A stretch of 19,420 bases of DNA from SIAJ01 sp036266155 (GCA_036266155.1 DATANR010000493.1:1-19420), one strand, 5' to 3'; counted from the first letter of the stretch, positions 1-7,751 are shown. The notes: generated by a model from the letters alone, not told the origin. Program-made: numbers and translations.

Positions 1-34
1 CTCTTCGGATCAGCGCCCAAACCTCTCCCCCCAG

Positions 35-59
35 CCCCCTCTCCGAAGCGGAGAGGGGG
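35..59. repeat. Perfect 11-bp hairpin upstream of the first gene
   Basis: Arms at 35-45 (ccccctctccg) and 49-59 (cggagaggggg) are perfect reverse complements around a 3-nt aag loop. It lies 28 bases before the ATG of the pseudo-HtrA gene. From memory, C/T-rich palindromes of this kind recur between genes in planctomycetes and other high-GC bacteria, so it is probably a REP-like element or the terminator of a gene to the left. There is no T-run on the + strand side. Its function is not shown by the sequence. Confidence 0.6.
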
Positions 60-87
60 GGAACCGGACAAAGTTTAGAGATCAACT

Positions 88-2253
88 ATGTTCCGCCGCA
101 TACTTCCCGCGTTCTTGCTTTTCGCCGCCGGGGCTAGCGCTCAAGACACCAACGACGCCACCGAAAAGGCCATGAAGGCCGCGGGCGTGAACGTCGCGCC
201 CTCGGTCGTGCGCATTGAGACTTCGGGCGGGGCCGAGGCGATCTGGGGCGCTGGCCGCAAGGGGCCGGAGGTTATGTTCCGGCGCGGCGTCGGCGCATCG
301 ACCGGCATCGTCGCCGACGCGAACGGCTACATCCTGACGAGCACCTTTAACTTCATCGGCAAGCCGACCGACATCTTCGTCACCGTGCCCGGTCATCCGC
401 GGACCGTCGCCAAGGTCGTCGGTTCCGATCCGACGCGCATGTTGACGATGCTCAAGATCGATCAAACGGGCCTGCCGGTGCCGGCGGCGTTTCCGAAGAA
501 GGACATCGAAGTCGGCATGTGGTCGATCGCCATCGGCCGCACGCTCGATCCGGACATCACGCACCCGCCGTCGATCAACGGCGGGATCATCAGTGCGATC
601 AACCGCATCTGGGGCAAGGCGGTTCAGAGCGACGCCAAGATTTCGCCGGTGAATTACGGCGGCCCGCTTCTCGCGATCGATGGCCGCGTCATGGGCGTCA
701 TCGTGCCGATCTCGCCGACCAGCGAGGAGGAGACGGCGGGTTTCGAATGGTACGACGTCGGAATCGGCTTCGCGGTCCCCTGGGAGGACGTGCTCAAGGT
801 CGTGCCGAAGCTCAAAGCAGGGACGCCGGAGAAGCCGGTGACGCTCAAGGCGGGCATGCTGGGCATCACCTTCCGCGAGCCGGACCAGTTCACCATGAGC
901 GTGACCGTCGACACCGTCGCTCCGAACATGCCGGCCGACACCGCGGGGCTGAAGCCGGGCGACAACATCATCGAGGCCGAAGGCAAGCCCGTTTTGAATC
1001 AGGCGCAGCTCTTCCATGTGATCCGCTCGCGGTACGAAGGCGACACGGTTTCCCTCAAAGTGAAACGCGGCGACAAGTTCGAGGAGTTCAAGGACATCAA
1101 ACTGGCGGCCGCGTTGACGGCCGTCGACGCCGGCTTCCTGGGCGTCTTGCTCATGCGCGACGATCCGAATCCGGGCGTCGAGATTCGCTACGTGTATCCG
1201 AAGTCGGCCGCCGAGCGAGCCAAGCTGGTGCCGGGCGATCGCATCATGAAGGTCGGGCCGCGGCAGACCGGGCCGGCGCCCAAGTTGCCGAAGGGCCCGT
1301 TGCCTCCGGGCGTCGAGCCGCCGGGCCCGCGAGCGTTCAGCGGCCGCGACCAGTTCATGGCCATCCTTTCGCCCATGCGGTCAGGCGCTTCGATCACGCT
1401 TGAGGTGACACGCAAGGAAGGCGGCAAGACCGAGAGCATCGATGTCGTCCTCGGCAACTATCCGGACGACGTTCCGACCGAGTTGCCGTTGCCATCCTCC
1501 AAGAAGCAGGCCCTCGTGGCGCCGAAGCCGGTCGGGCCCGAAGCGAAGAAGGATGAGGCCAAGAAGGACGAACCCAAGAAAGAAGAGCCCAAGAAGGACG
1601 ATAAGGAAAAGCCAAAGACCGGTCTGCAAAAGATCGAAGGCGCCGGACCAAACAACCGCAAGTTCTGGGTCCTGATCCCGGACAACTACGATCCGAACGT
1701 ATCGCACGGCTTGATCGTCTGGCTGCATCCAGCCGAACGCGGCGGCGGCCGTGATGCGGATGACATGCAAAAGATCTGGGAAGAATGGTGCGAGAAGCTG
1801 AACTTTATCATGATCGGGCCGTCAGCCGGCGCCGCGAGCGGCTGGGTCGCTGGCGAAGCGGAAGGGATCATGGAGGATCTGCGCTGGGTGCGGACGCGCT
1901 ACACGATCGACCCGAAGCGGATCGTCGCCCACGGCAGCGGCGTCGGCGGGCAGATGGCCTACTACCTCGGGTTCAACCAGCGCGATGTAATCCGCGGCGC
2001 GGCCCCGCACGGCGCCGTGCTCGCCAGCAATCCGAAGGACCCGGACCCTTCCAAGCGCGTGGAGTTCTTCGTGATCGGCGGCGCCAAGGATCCGCTCGTC
2101 AAACAAATCGAAGACGGACCGAAGAAGCTCAACGAGAAAAAATATAAGGCCCTCTACCGCGAGATGAAGGATTCCGGCAAAGAATACGTCAACAACGACA
2201 AAGAGGTGTTCGCGCACTTGCTCGGCTGGATGGAGACGCTGGATAAGCAGTAG
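88..2253 (+). CDS. Secreted HtrA-like pseudoprotease with two PDZ domains fused to a degenerate alpha/beta-hydrolase domain
   Basis: The 721-residue protein starts with a signal peptide (residues 1-19, cut near ASA-Q), so it acts outside the cytoplasm. Residues about 35-240 have the trypsin/HtrA fold. The expected His falls on F87 (ILTSTFNF), the Asp on M118 (DPTRML) and the Ser on Y190 (SPVNYGGPL), so the triad is absent. PDZ domains follow at about 255-340 and 348-455, each with a PGD turn. A Lys/Glu/Pro-rich linker (about 478-512) leads to an esterase-like alpha/beta-hydrolase domain (about 520-721). There the nucleophile elbow reads GSGVGG (616-621), with Gly618 where Ser is normal; Ser617 is one position off. 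HtrA and PDZ families act in envelope protein quality control. Here a binding, scaffold or chaperone role is more likely than proteolysis (inference). No strong Shine-Dalgarno precedes the ATG. The export lipoprotein gene follows after 20 bases, which suggests an operon. Confidence 0.85.
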   Translation: MFRRILPAFLLFAAGASAQDTNDATEKAMKAAGVNVAPSVVRIETSGGAEAIWGAGRKGPEVMFRRGVGASTGIVADANGYILTSTFNFIGKPTDIFVTVPGHPRTVAKVVGSDPTRMLTMLKIDQTGLPVPAAFPKKDIEVGMWSIAIGRTLDPDITHPPSINGGIISAINRIWGKAVQSDAKISPVNYGGPLLAIDGRVMGVIVPISPTSEEETAGFEWYDVGIGFAVPWEDVLKVVPKLKAGTPEKPVTLKAGMLGITFREPDQFTMSVTVDTVAPNMPADTAGLKPGDNIIEAEGKPVLNQAQLFHVIRSRYEGDTVSLKVKRGDKFEEFKDIKLAAALTAVDAGFLGVLLMRDDPNPGVEIRYVYPKSAAERAKLVPGDRIMKVGPRQTGPAPKLPKGPLPPGVEPPGPRAFSGRDQFMAILSPMRSGASITLEVTRKEGGKTESIDVVLGNYPDDVPTELPLPSSKKQALVAPKPVGPEAKKDEAKKDEPKKEEPKKDDKEKPKTGLQKIEGAGPNNRKFWVLIPDNYDPNVSHGLIVWLHPAERGGGRDADDMQKIWEEWCEKLNFIMIGPSAGAASGWVAGEAEGIMEDLRWVRTRYTIDPKRIVAHGSGVGGQMAYYLGFNQRDVIRGAAPHGAVLASNPKDPDPSKRVEFFVIGGAKDPLVKQIEDGPKKLNEKKYKALYREMKDSGKEYVNNDKEVFAHLLGWMETLDKQ

Positions 2254-2273
2254 GTCCGCCGGTCAAATCCCCG

Positions 2274-2993
2274 GTGGATGTCAAGCCACCCTCCCACCGG
2301 GGACGATTTACCTCGGTGGTGCGCCATCACTTCCGACCGTCGAACTTCCTTGTCGTCATCGCGACGCTTTCCCTCGTTTGCGCCGGTTGCCAGTATTTCC
2401 GGCTTCGACCACCACCCGCGCCTCCTGCGGTTCCGCCGGCGGTTGAAGCTTCACCAGTCGCCGCGGATTACGCCGTCTGTTTCCCCGACGTCATTGAACT
2501 CAAGGTCGCTGGTCAACCGGAACATTCCGGCCGGCGCCTGGTCTATCCCGATGGCCGGCTCGATCTCGGGTCGGAAGGTCAGGTGTTTGCCGAGGGCTGT
2601 ACCACCAAGGAACTGAGCCAGCGTATTGCCGAGCGCGTTGGTGTGCCGGCCGAGCAGGTCCAGTGTCAGGTCTCGAGTGCGCGAAGTCGAGCAATTTATC
2701 TGGTCGGAACCGGCATCCAGCAGCCGCGTGCGCTCGCCTATCGTGGACCGGAGGGCGTCACTCAACTGCTGCAACGGACCGGCGGCTTGCCCGCGACGAA
2801 CGAGTTGCAGGTGCGCGTCGTCCGGCGCAACGTCGCCCGCGGCACGGAAACCGAAACCTTCCGGGTCGACTTACCTGCCATTCGCAGGGGCGACATGCGA
2901 ACCGACGTCGTCCTCCAGCCGAACGACGAGATCCATTTGTCCGAGGATTCGGGCATCCGTCTTGCAACCTTCATTCCCGATTGGATCCAGTAG
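2274..2993 (+). CDS. Wza-like polysaccharide export lipoprotein (Poly_export/SLBB)
   Basis: The 239-residue protein starts at GTG. In-frame GTGs at 2316 and 2319 are alternatives, and no clear ribosome binding site separates them. A hydrophobic segment (about 24-38) ends in CAGC-Q, a lipobox-like site with Cys39 as the likely lipidated residue and Gln at +2, which favours the outer membrane. A Pro-rich stretch (46-56) precedes a Poly_export domain (about 63-138, with the typical VYPDGRLDLG) and one SLBB-like domain (about 140-222, IYLVGTGIQQP to LQPNDEIHL). Wza-family proteins form the outer-membrane exit for capsule or exopolysaccharide. This one is shorter than the roughly 380-residue E. 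coli Wza and has a single SLBB domain. It probably serves the exopolysaccharide operon on the other strand at 5827-11748, although it sits 3 kb outside it. It lies 20 bases after the pseudo-HtrA gene and 31 before the TIGR03790 gene. Confidence 0.85.
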   Translation: MDVKPPSHRGRFTSVVRHHFRPSNFLVVIATLSLVCAGCQYFRLRPPPAPPAVPPAVEASPVAADYAVCFPDVIELKVAGQPEHSGRRLVYPDGRLDLGSEGQVFAEGCTTKELSQRIAERVGVPAEQVQCQVSSARSRAIYLVGTGIQQPRALAYRGPEGVTQLLQRTGGLPATNELQVRVVRRNVARGTETETFRVDLPAIRRGDMRTDVVLQPNDEIHLSEDSGIRLATFIPDWIQ

Positions 2994-3024
2994 ATAAACT
3001 CCAGGTCGGCTGCATAATGCCTGG

Positions 3025-4365
3025 ATGTCGCGCTACCTGATCGCTCTCTTTTTTGTCAGTCCCGCCCTGGCTCTGGAGCCGAACGAGGTCATCGTTCTCG
3101 TCAACAAGAACGTGCCCGAGTCGCGGACGTTGGCCGACCACTATCTCAAGGCCCGGGGCATTCCCGCGGACAACGTGATTGCTCTCGACCTGCCAAAGGA
3201 CGAGGACATTGCGCGCAAGGATTACGACGAAAAACTCGTCGGTCCTCTGCGTAAGGCACTGGAAGAACGTAAGGACAAAGCAAAATGCCTGTTGGCGATG
3301 TATGGCGTGCCTCTGCGCGTGGGTGGCGATGCGCCCTCGGAGGAAGAGCGTGCGGAACTGAAGAAACTCGAACCGCAATTCAAGGACGGCGACGAGGCGA
3401 TCAAGAAAGCGCAAGGCGAGGTCAATGCCCTCGATCCCGCGAAGGGCGATCTCTTCAAGATGACGACGATCTTGAAGAAGCAACGCCAGGGTGATCTTGA
3501 CCGGCTGCGGCGGCAACAGGAGCGACTCAATCGCCGGATGCGTTTTCTACGGCACGACGAAAGCCAGGCGGCCGTCGACAGTGAATTGATGCTCCTCTGG
3601 TGGGACAAGTACGAGCTGCGCCGCTGGCAAATGAACTTGAATCATTTCCAGGTGAAGGACGAAGCGAAGAAAGGCAAGCCGCCGGTCTGGCTGACAGCCC
3701 GGCTCGATGGTCCATCGCCTGCCGTCGTCAAGCGCATGATTGACGACGCACTGGCCGCCGAAAAAACCGGCCTCAAGGGCAAAGTGTACGTCGACGCGCG
3801 CGGCATTCGCTTTGATCCGAAGGGCAGCGACACCGGTCACGGTTACGGCGGCTACGACGAGTCGATGCGTGAGATGGCTGCGCTGCTCAGGGGGCCAGGC
3901 AAGATGGACGTGGTGCTCGACGACAAGGAGGCAGTCTTTCCACCGAACAGTTGCCCGGAGTGTGCCCTCTATTGCGGCTGGTACTCGCACGCCAACTTCG
4001 TCGACTCGTGCCAGTTCGTGCCGGGGGCCGTGGCCTGGCATCTTGCCAGTTCGGAGGCCGTGTCGCTGCGCCGTCCGGACGTGAAATTCTGGTGCAAGAA
4101 CCAGCTCGAAAAGGGCGCCTGCGCCACGCTCGGCCCCGTCGCGGAACCGTACACCGTCGGCTTTCCCAAGCCGGCCGAGTTCTTCGGCCTGCTGGCGACC
4201 GGCAAGTACACACTCGCCGAGTGCTATGGCAAGACGGTCTTGTTCGCAAGCTGGATGGGCACGCTCGTCGGCGATCCGCTGTACAACCCATTCAAGTCCG
4301 ATCCGCGGTTGAAGGAAGAGCACGTGAAACCGAGCCCCAAGGGCGGCCGGTCAGCGTTCGAGTAA
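3025..4365 (+). CDS. TIGR03790 family secreted protein, function unknown
   Basis: The 446-residue protein has a signal peptide (1-17, cut after ALA). Its N-terminal block, about 20-100 (VIVLVNKNVPESRTLADHY, RGIPADNVIALDLP, CLLAMYGVPLRVGG), is the signature I associate with TIGR03790, a family found in planctomycetes and acidobacteria with no assigned function. Residues about 103-205 are a charged, probably coiled-coil insertion rich in Glu, Lys and Arg. The conserved C-terminal part includes CPECALYCGWYS (310-321), the Gly-Ala-Cys to GPVAEPY stretch (364-376) and GTLVGDPLYNPF (412-423). Cys310, Cys313 and Cys317 form a CxxCxxxC cluster that could bind metal or make disulfides (inference). The overall layout recalls caspase/gingipain-like folds, but no catalytic dyad can be assigned with confidence. 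It is the third gene of a tight + strand run. No Shine-Dalgarno is visible before the ATG. Confidence 0.8.
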   Translation: MSRYLIALFFVSPALALEPNEVIVLVNKNVPESRTLADHYLKARGIPADNVIALDLPKDEDIARKDYDEKLVGPLRKALEERKDKAKCLLAMYGVPLRVGGDAPSEEERAELKKLEPQFKDGDEAIKKAQGEVNALDPAKGDLFKMTTILKKQRQGDLDRLRRQQERLNRRMRFLRHDESQAAVDSELMLLWWDKYELRRWQMNLNHFQVKDEAKKGKPPVWLTARLDGPSPAVVKRMIDDALAAEKTGLKGKVYVDARGIRFDPKGSDTGHGYGGYDESMREMAALLRGPGKMDVVLDDKEAVFPPNSCPECALYCGWYSHANFVDSCQFVPGAVAWHLASSEAVSLRRPDVKFWCKNQLEKGACATLGPVAEPYTVGFPKPAEFFGLLATGKYTLAECYGKTVLFASWMGTLVGDPLYNPFKSDPRLKEEHVKPSPKGGRSAFE

Positions 4366-4500
4366 TTGGCGCCATTGCCCAGCAATTCAACCGATGAAGC
4401 CGATTTTATTTTCTCTTCACCTCACTCTTACTCCCGCTGGGTAGACTCACCCTGCACTAGCGATGCAGATTGTCCCAGGGCGCCACCCGCGTCCCGCCAC

Positions 4501-4505
4501 AGGAG
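4501..4505 (+). promoter_or_regulatory. Ribosome binding site AGGAG that decides the start at 4512
   Basis: AGGAG lies 6 bases before the ATG at 4512 and 3 before the ATG at 4509. Its spacing selects 4512, where the signal peptide begins, over an upstream in-frame ATG at 4470. The 146-base gap before this gene (4366-4511) holds only a weak 5-bp inverted repeat (ctgca/tgcag near 4452-4468) and is long enough for a separate promoter; I cannot place -35/-10 boxes with confidence. Confidence 0.7.
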
Positions 4506-4511
4506 CAAATG

Positions 4512-5222
4512 ATGCGTTGGCTGACGCTGTCGATCGCGGCCTTGGCGCTGTTCAGCGCGATTCGCGCTGCCGATCCGAAAGACAAGAACGACATGCTCAG
4601 TGGTTGGAGCAGCGATTTTTCCGCGGAAAAGGCCGATCTCGTCTCGTCCGGCAAGAACCCCTACTGGGTCCTCGAACCGGGCTACGTTCTCGAATATGCG
4701 GATGACAACGAGACGCTCGTCATCACGGTGCTCGATGAAACCAAGAAAGTGGACGGCGTCGAGACACGCGTCATCGAGGAGCGCGAAACCAAGAACGGCA
4801 AACTGGTCGAGGTGTCGCGCAATTACTTCGCGATCAGCAAGCGGACCAACAGTGTGTACTACTTCGGCGAGCACGTGGACATGTACAAGGATGGCAAAGT
4901 GACAAGTCACGAGGGCTCTTGGCTGGCCGGCGAGAAGGGGGCGCGCTTCGGCCTCATGATGCCCGGCACGCCCTTGTTGAAGGCCCGGTTCTATCAAGAG
5001 GTCGCTCCGGGCGACGCGCTGGACCGGTGCGAGATCATCAGCACCACCGAGACGGTGACCACTCCGGCCGGCACGTTCAAGAACTGCCTGAAAATCGAGG
5101 AGACCACCCCGCTCGAGCCCAAGACCAAGGAATACAAGTATTACGCCCCCGGTGTCGGACTCGTGCAGGATGGCGACCTGAAGCTGACCAAGTTCGGATT
5201 CCCCAAGAAAAAGAGCGACTGA
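4512..5222 (+). CDS. Secreted protein of unknown function, TapB/DUF3108-like
   Basis: The 236-residue protein starts at the ATG served by AGGAG. Residues 1-19 (MRWLTLSIAALALFSAIRA) form a signal peptide cut before ADP. The mature part alternates short beta-strand-like segments: WVLEPGYVLEY, LVITVLDETKKVDGVETRVI, NYFAISKRTNSVYYFGE. It ends with the pattern TPAGTFKNCLKIEETTP followed by YYAPGVGLVQ. That ending, in which a conversion factor set by composition is followed by a Y-x-PGVGLV turn, resembles secreted TapB/DUF3108-like beta-barrel proteins. This is a weak family-level resemblance and no enzyme motif is visible. Asp, Glu and Lys are frequent, and there are two Cys. It lies 48 bases before the PepSY gene and may be co-transcribed with it. 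Function is unknown. Confidence 0.75.
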   Translation: MRWLTLSIAALALFSAIRAADPKDKNDMLSGWSSDFSAEKADLVSSGKNPYWVLEPGYVLEYADDNETLVITVLDETKKVDGVETRVIEERETKNGKLVEVSRNYFAISKRTNSVYYFGEHVDMYKDGKVTSHEGSWLAGEKGARFGLMMPGTPLLKARFYQEVAPGDALDRCEIISTTETVTTPAGTFKNCLKIEETTPLEPKTKEYKYYAPGVGLVQDGDLKLTKFGFPKKKSD

Positions 5223-5259
5223 GGCCGGGCGCGTGTCCCGGTTCAGGCGTCCTCAAGAC

Positions 5260-5265
5260 AGGAGG
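5260..5265 (+). promoter_or_regulatory. Strong ribosome binding site AGGAGG
   Basis: A full AGGAGG lies 5 bases before the ATG at 5271. This fixes the start of the PepSY-like gene and suggests efficient translation. Confidence 0.8.
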
Positions 5266-5270
5266 CTCAC

Positions 5271-5786
5271 ATGCGCGGCATCATAGGCGGGTGCGTTGCG
5301 ATCGCGTTGATCGGTGTTATTACGGTTGGCGTGGCGGTCGCGGTCGACGAGAAGGACAAGAAAGAAGAGAAGATCGCGGCGGACAAGCTGCCGAAGGCCG
5401 TGGCGGAGGCAGTGAAATCCCACTTCCCCAACGCCGAGTTCACCAGCATCACCAAGGAAACGGAAGGCACGAAGGTCGTCTACGATATCGAGCTGAAGCA
5501 AAAGGGCGTCAAGCACGAGATGGACATCCAGGAGGACGGAACCATCCTGGAGATCGAGAACGAAATCGCCGCCAAGGACCTGCCGGCACCCGTCACGAAA
5601 GCCCTGGAAGCCAAGTATCCCAAGAGCACTCTCAAGGAAGCGATGGAAGTCAACAAAGTGACGGGTAAGGAGCTGAAACTCTTGCATTACGAGTTGACCG
5701 TTGTGACCGCCGAAAAGAAGACGATCGAAGTCCTCATCACCGCCGACGGCAAGACGGTCACGGAAGAGAAGGAAGAGAAGAAGTGA
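5271..5786 (+). CDS. Secreted protein with two PepSY-like domains
   Basis: The 171-residue protein has an N-terminal hydrophobic signal or anchor (about 3-24) and then a Lys/Glu/Asp-rich segment. Two tandem PepSY-like units follow. Unit one (about 38-93) runs KLPKAVAEAVKSHFPNAEF, then YDIELKQKGVKHEMDIQEDG. Unit two (about 100-162) runs DLPAPVTKALEAKYPKSTL, then HYELTVVTAEKKTIEVLITADG. The helix-then-beta-hairpin pattern ending in a DG turn is typical of PepSY and PepSY-like (BLIP-like) domains. These are small periplasmic or cell-surface domains, often thought to inhibit proteases or bind ligands. The protein ends in a run of Glu and Lys. It may act on envelope proteins, but its target is not indicated. 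It is convergent with the exopolysaccharide operon. Confidence 0.8.
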   Translation: MRGIIGGCVAIALIGVITVGVAVAVDEKDKKEEKIAADKLPKAVAEAVKSHFPNAEFTSITKETEGTKVVYDIELKQKGVKHEMDIQEDGTILEIENEIAAKDLPAPVTKALEAKYPKSTLKEAMEVNKVTGKELKLLHYELTVVTAEKKTIEVLITADGKTVTEEKEEKK

Positions 5787-5791
5787 GATCC

Positions 5792-5841
5792 ACCCTTGCT
5801 TACGCTGCGGGTTAGTAAGAACCGCTCTATTCCGGAAGGGT
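5792..5841. terminator. Possible bidirectional terminator or palindrome between convergent genes
   Basis: Between the PepSY stop (5786) and the GT2 stop codon (5827-5829), acccttgc (5792-5799) can pair with ggaagggt (5834-5841) with one mismatch. A short T-rich stretch (gttttcttc) follows on the + strand. The long loop makes this a weak terminator candidate. The right arm lies inside the last codons of the GT2 gene. Confidence 0.25.
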
Positions 5842-6975
5842 GTTTTCTTCGTGGGGCAGGCCTCCCGGCCTGCCCAGCGCAGACAGGCCGGGAGGCCTGC
5901 CCGACAAAGAATTGAGGCGGCCGCGTACCAAGGACTTGCTCAAGAACATTGTGCGGCCGATACGGTGTGCGCCCCGATTGAGTCCAGCAGCCACCTCGCA
6001 CAAGTAACCCCAGCCGAAGGCAATGTGAATCGTTGCCAACAGGAACACCAGCCGGGCGAGCGCTACGTTCCGCGTGGCGTGCCATACGCGCAACGACTCG
6101 GCAAGCAATACGAGAAGGTAAGTGCCAAGCGCAATGGCGATGCCGATCGCGATGGGCGGCACGAAAAGACCGGCAACTCCGCCGATCGCGAGGAACACCA
6201 GCCAGAGCGACGGGATCAGGCTCGGGGCCGTGATGGTTGATGGGTGCTTGAATCCCAGGCGGGCCCGGCCTCGGCCGTAACGGGTCATCTGGCGGAAGAA
6301 GCCGCGGATGGTGCTCCGTGGCTGATACTCGACCGCCACGGCCGGAGTGAAACAACACGTTAGCCCAACCTGGCGCACGCGCGTGTTGAATTCCACATCC
6401 TCGCAAGCGTCGAACGATTCGTCGAACCCGCCCATCAGATCAAACACATCGCGGCGATAGGCGACGGCCACGTTGTCCGCCGGCACGAAGGCCGCGACAT
6501 CTGAGTAGATGTGCGATTCGGGATTGTGACCGAGCCAGCTTGTCCGCGCGGCGGCGACGGCCCGTTGAAACGGCGTCGGCTCGTTGCCGCGTAATGGTTG
6601 CGGCCGGCCGAGCGTGTCGGCACCGCTCGATTGAAACGCGTCGACCATGTTGGCGAGAAGGTCACGATTGGGGACACGGCAATGACCGTCGACGATGACG
6701 AGATACTCGCCACGCGCGTAGCGGACGCCGACATTGCGGGCGGCGCTCGCCAGCCGCCGTGGATTGTGGAACATCCGAAGATTGGGGATCGACTGGCAAT
6801 ATTCACGAACGATTGCTGCAGTGCCGTCGTTCGAAAGGCCATCGACAACAAGAATCTCGTACTCGGACTTCGGAAAATCCTGCGCGGCGAGGTCGAGCAG
6901 CGTTTGCCGGATGTGCGCCGCCTCGTTGCGGACTGGAACGATGACACTGACGAGCATGGGATATTCCCCCGTCAT
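5827..6975 (-). CDS. Membrane-bound family 2 glycosyltransferase (ExoA-like)
   Basis: The 382-residue protein transfers sugars from nucleotide donors to a growing glycan, probably the lipid-linked exopolysaccharide. The GT-A domain opens with VSVIVPVRNE (about 9-18) and contains LVVDGLSNDGT (42-52), a DGH in place of DxD (96-98), and CEDVEFNTRVRQ (191-202), where ED is the likely catalytic base region. FFRQMTRYGRGR (226-237) follows, then three or so membrane helices (about 255-330). I start at 6975, where ATG overlaps the TGA of the sugar transferase gene (ATGA). A start at 6957, preceded by GGGGGA, is equally possible and gives 376 residues. The frame stays open upstream to 7479, but that part is antisense-free overlap with the sugar transferase and is not real protein. 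The last 25 or so residues (about 358-374) are encoded by a palindromic repeat and probably are an added tail. Confidence 0.88.
   Translation of the reverse strand: MTGEYPMLVSVIVPVRNEAAHIRQTLLDLAAQDFPKSEYEILVVDGLSNDGTAAIVREYCQSIPNLRMFHNPRRLASAARNVGVRYARGEYLVIVDGHCRVPNRDLLANMVDAFQSSGADTLGRPQPLRGNEPTPFQRAVAAARTSWLGHNPESHIYSDVAAFVPADNVAVAYRRDVFDLMGGFDESFDACEDVEFNTRVRQVGLTCCFTPAVAVEYQPRSTIRGFFRQMTRYGRGRARLGFKHPSTITAPSLIPSLWLVFLAIGGVAGLFVPPIAIGIAIALGTYLLVLLAESLRVWHATRNVALARLVFLLATIHIAFGWGYLCEVAAGLNRGAHRIGRTMFLSKSLVRGRLNSLSGRPPGLSALGRPGGLPHEENTLPE
5854..5902. repeat. 19-bp perfect inverted repeat inside the 3' end of the GT2 gene
   Basis: The arms at 5854-5872 and 5884-5902 are perfect reverse complements (gggcaggcctcccggcctg and its complement) with an 11-base spacer. 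Each arm is itself partly palindromic. On the - strand the element encodes the low-complexity residues about 358-374 of the GT2 (GRPPGL then GRPGGLP). From memory, this type of sequence is scattered between genes in planctomycete genomes. Its position here suggests insertion near the original stop codon, with read-through extending the protein (inference). Confidence 0.8.
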
Positions 6976-7676
6976 CGGGTCCGATACATTCCGAACACTT
7001 TCAATGCCGTCCGCATCAACGTCAGCAGATCGAAGCCGATCGACAAGCGATTCAAGTAGTAGCGATCGAGACGTACCTTGTCGCGGACGTCGGCCACACT
7101 GGTATCGGGCGGCAGATGCACCTGAGCATGTCCCGTGATGCCGGGCAATACGGCCGAGCGTGCGTTGTAATCGGGAATCGAGCGCGCGAGGGCGGCCGCG
7201 ATCTCCGGCCGCTCCGGGCGCGGGCCAATCAGGCTCATCTGGCCGCGCAGAACGTTCACGAGCTGTGGCAATTCGTCGACGTGCAAGGCGCGTAGGACAC
7301 GACCGACCGGCGTCACACGTGGGTCGCCCGGCACGCTCCAGGTCGGCCCCGTATTGCGCTCGCACTGGTGGAACATCGTCCGCAGCTTGAAGATGGTGAA
7401 CACGCGGCCGAACTGGCCGACGCGCTGCTGCGAGTAAAACGCGGGGCCGCGCGACGTGAGCCGCACGAGGAGGGCGCACGCGAATATCAACGGCGTGGTC
7501 AGCGCCAGGAGCGACGTCGCGACAAAATAATCGAAGATCTGCTTCAAGAAGAGCGTGCGTCGCAACGACTGCGGTAGGCGGATCGGTAATGGCGATGGCC
7601 GTGTGCCGGTGCGCCGCGGGTCTGTCAGCCGCAACAGGATCGGGTCGGCCGCCAGGGTCGGATGAGGTCGAATCAT
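6972..7676 (-). CDS. Undecaprenyl-phosphate sugar phosphotransferase (bacterial sugar transferase family)
   Basis: The 234-residue protein should transfer a sugar-1-phosphate from a UDP-sugar to undecaprenyl phosphate, the first committed step of exopolysaccharide assembly at the inner membrane. It has the short form of the family (PF02397): a membrane hairpin at about 48-72 (FVATSLLALTTPLIFACALL), then GPAFYSQQRVG (77-87), FTIFKLRTM (93-101), DPRVTPVGRVLR (118-129), the catalytic DE in VDELPQL (133-139), and MSLIGPRPERPE (147-158). LPGITGHAQV (177-186) precedes the C-terminal DRYYLNRLSIGFD. The multi-pass N-terminal domain of WcaJ/WbaP is missing, as in PglC-type monotopic enzymes. Which sugar is used cannot be read from the sequence. 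No strong Shine-Dalgarno precedes the ATG at 7676. Its stop overlaps the GT2 start, so the two are probably translationally coupled. Confidence 0.92.
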   Translation of the reverse strand: MIRPHPTLAADPILLRLTDPRRTGTRPSPLPIRLPQSLRRTLFLKQIFDYFVATSLLALTTPLIFACALLVRLTSRGPAFYSQQRVGQFGRVFTIFKLRTMFHQCERNTGPTWSVPGDPRVTPVGRVLRALHVDELPQLVNVLRGQMSLIGPRPERPEIAAALARSIPDYNARSAVLPGITGHAQVHLPPDTSVADVRDKVRLDRYYLNRLSIGFDLLTLMRTALKVFGMYRTR

Positions 7677-7721
7677 GGTGGCGTCCGTGCCGGGAACCGG
7701 TCGGGCGAGGTCATCGTCGTA

Positions 7722-7742
7722 GGTCAGGTTTCCAACCTGACC
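7722..7742. repeat. 9-bp stem palindrome, REP-like
   Basis: ggtcaggtt (7722-7730) and aacctgacc (7734-7742) flank a 3-base loop. It lies in the 121-base gap between the sugar transferase and EpsI-like genes, 9 bases from a second palindrome with a related core (caggtt/aacctg). Confidence 0.7.
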
Positions 7743-7751
7743 GGTTATGTC

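Noticed and set aside
82..1017. A 311-codon - strand frame opposite the pseudo-HtrA gene
   Set aside because: The composition is Arg/Asp/His-rich and repetitive, with no fold or start signal; it mirrors the real + strand gene.
6976..7479. Upstream extension of the GT2 frame, giving a 550-residue protein
   Set aside because: It overlaps the well-supported sugar transferase in another frame, and the extra residues are Arg/Ala-rich with no family match.
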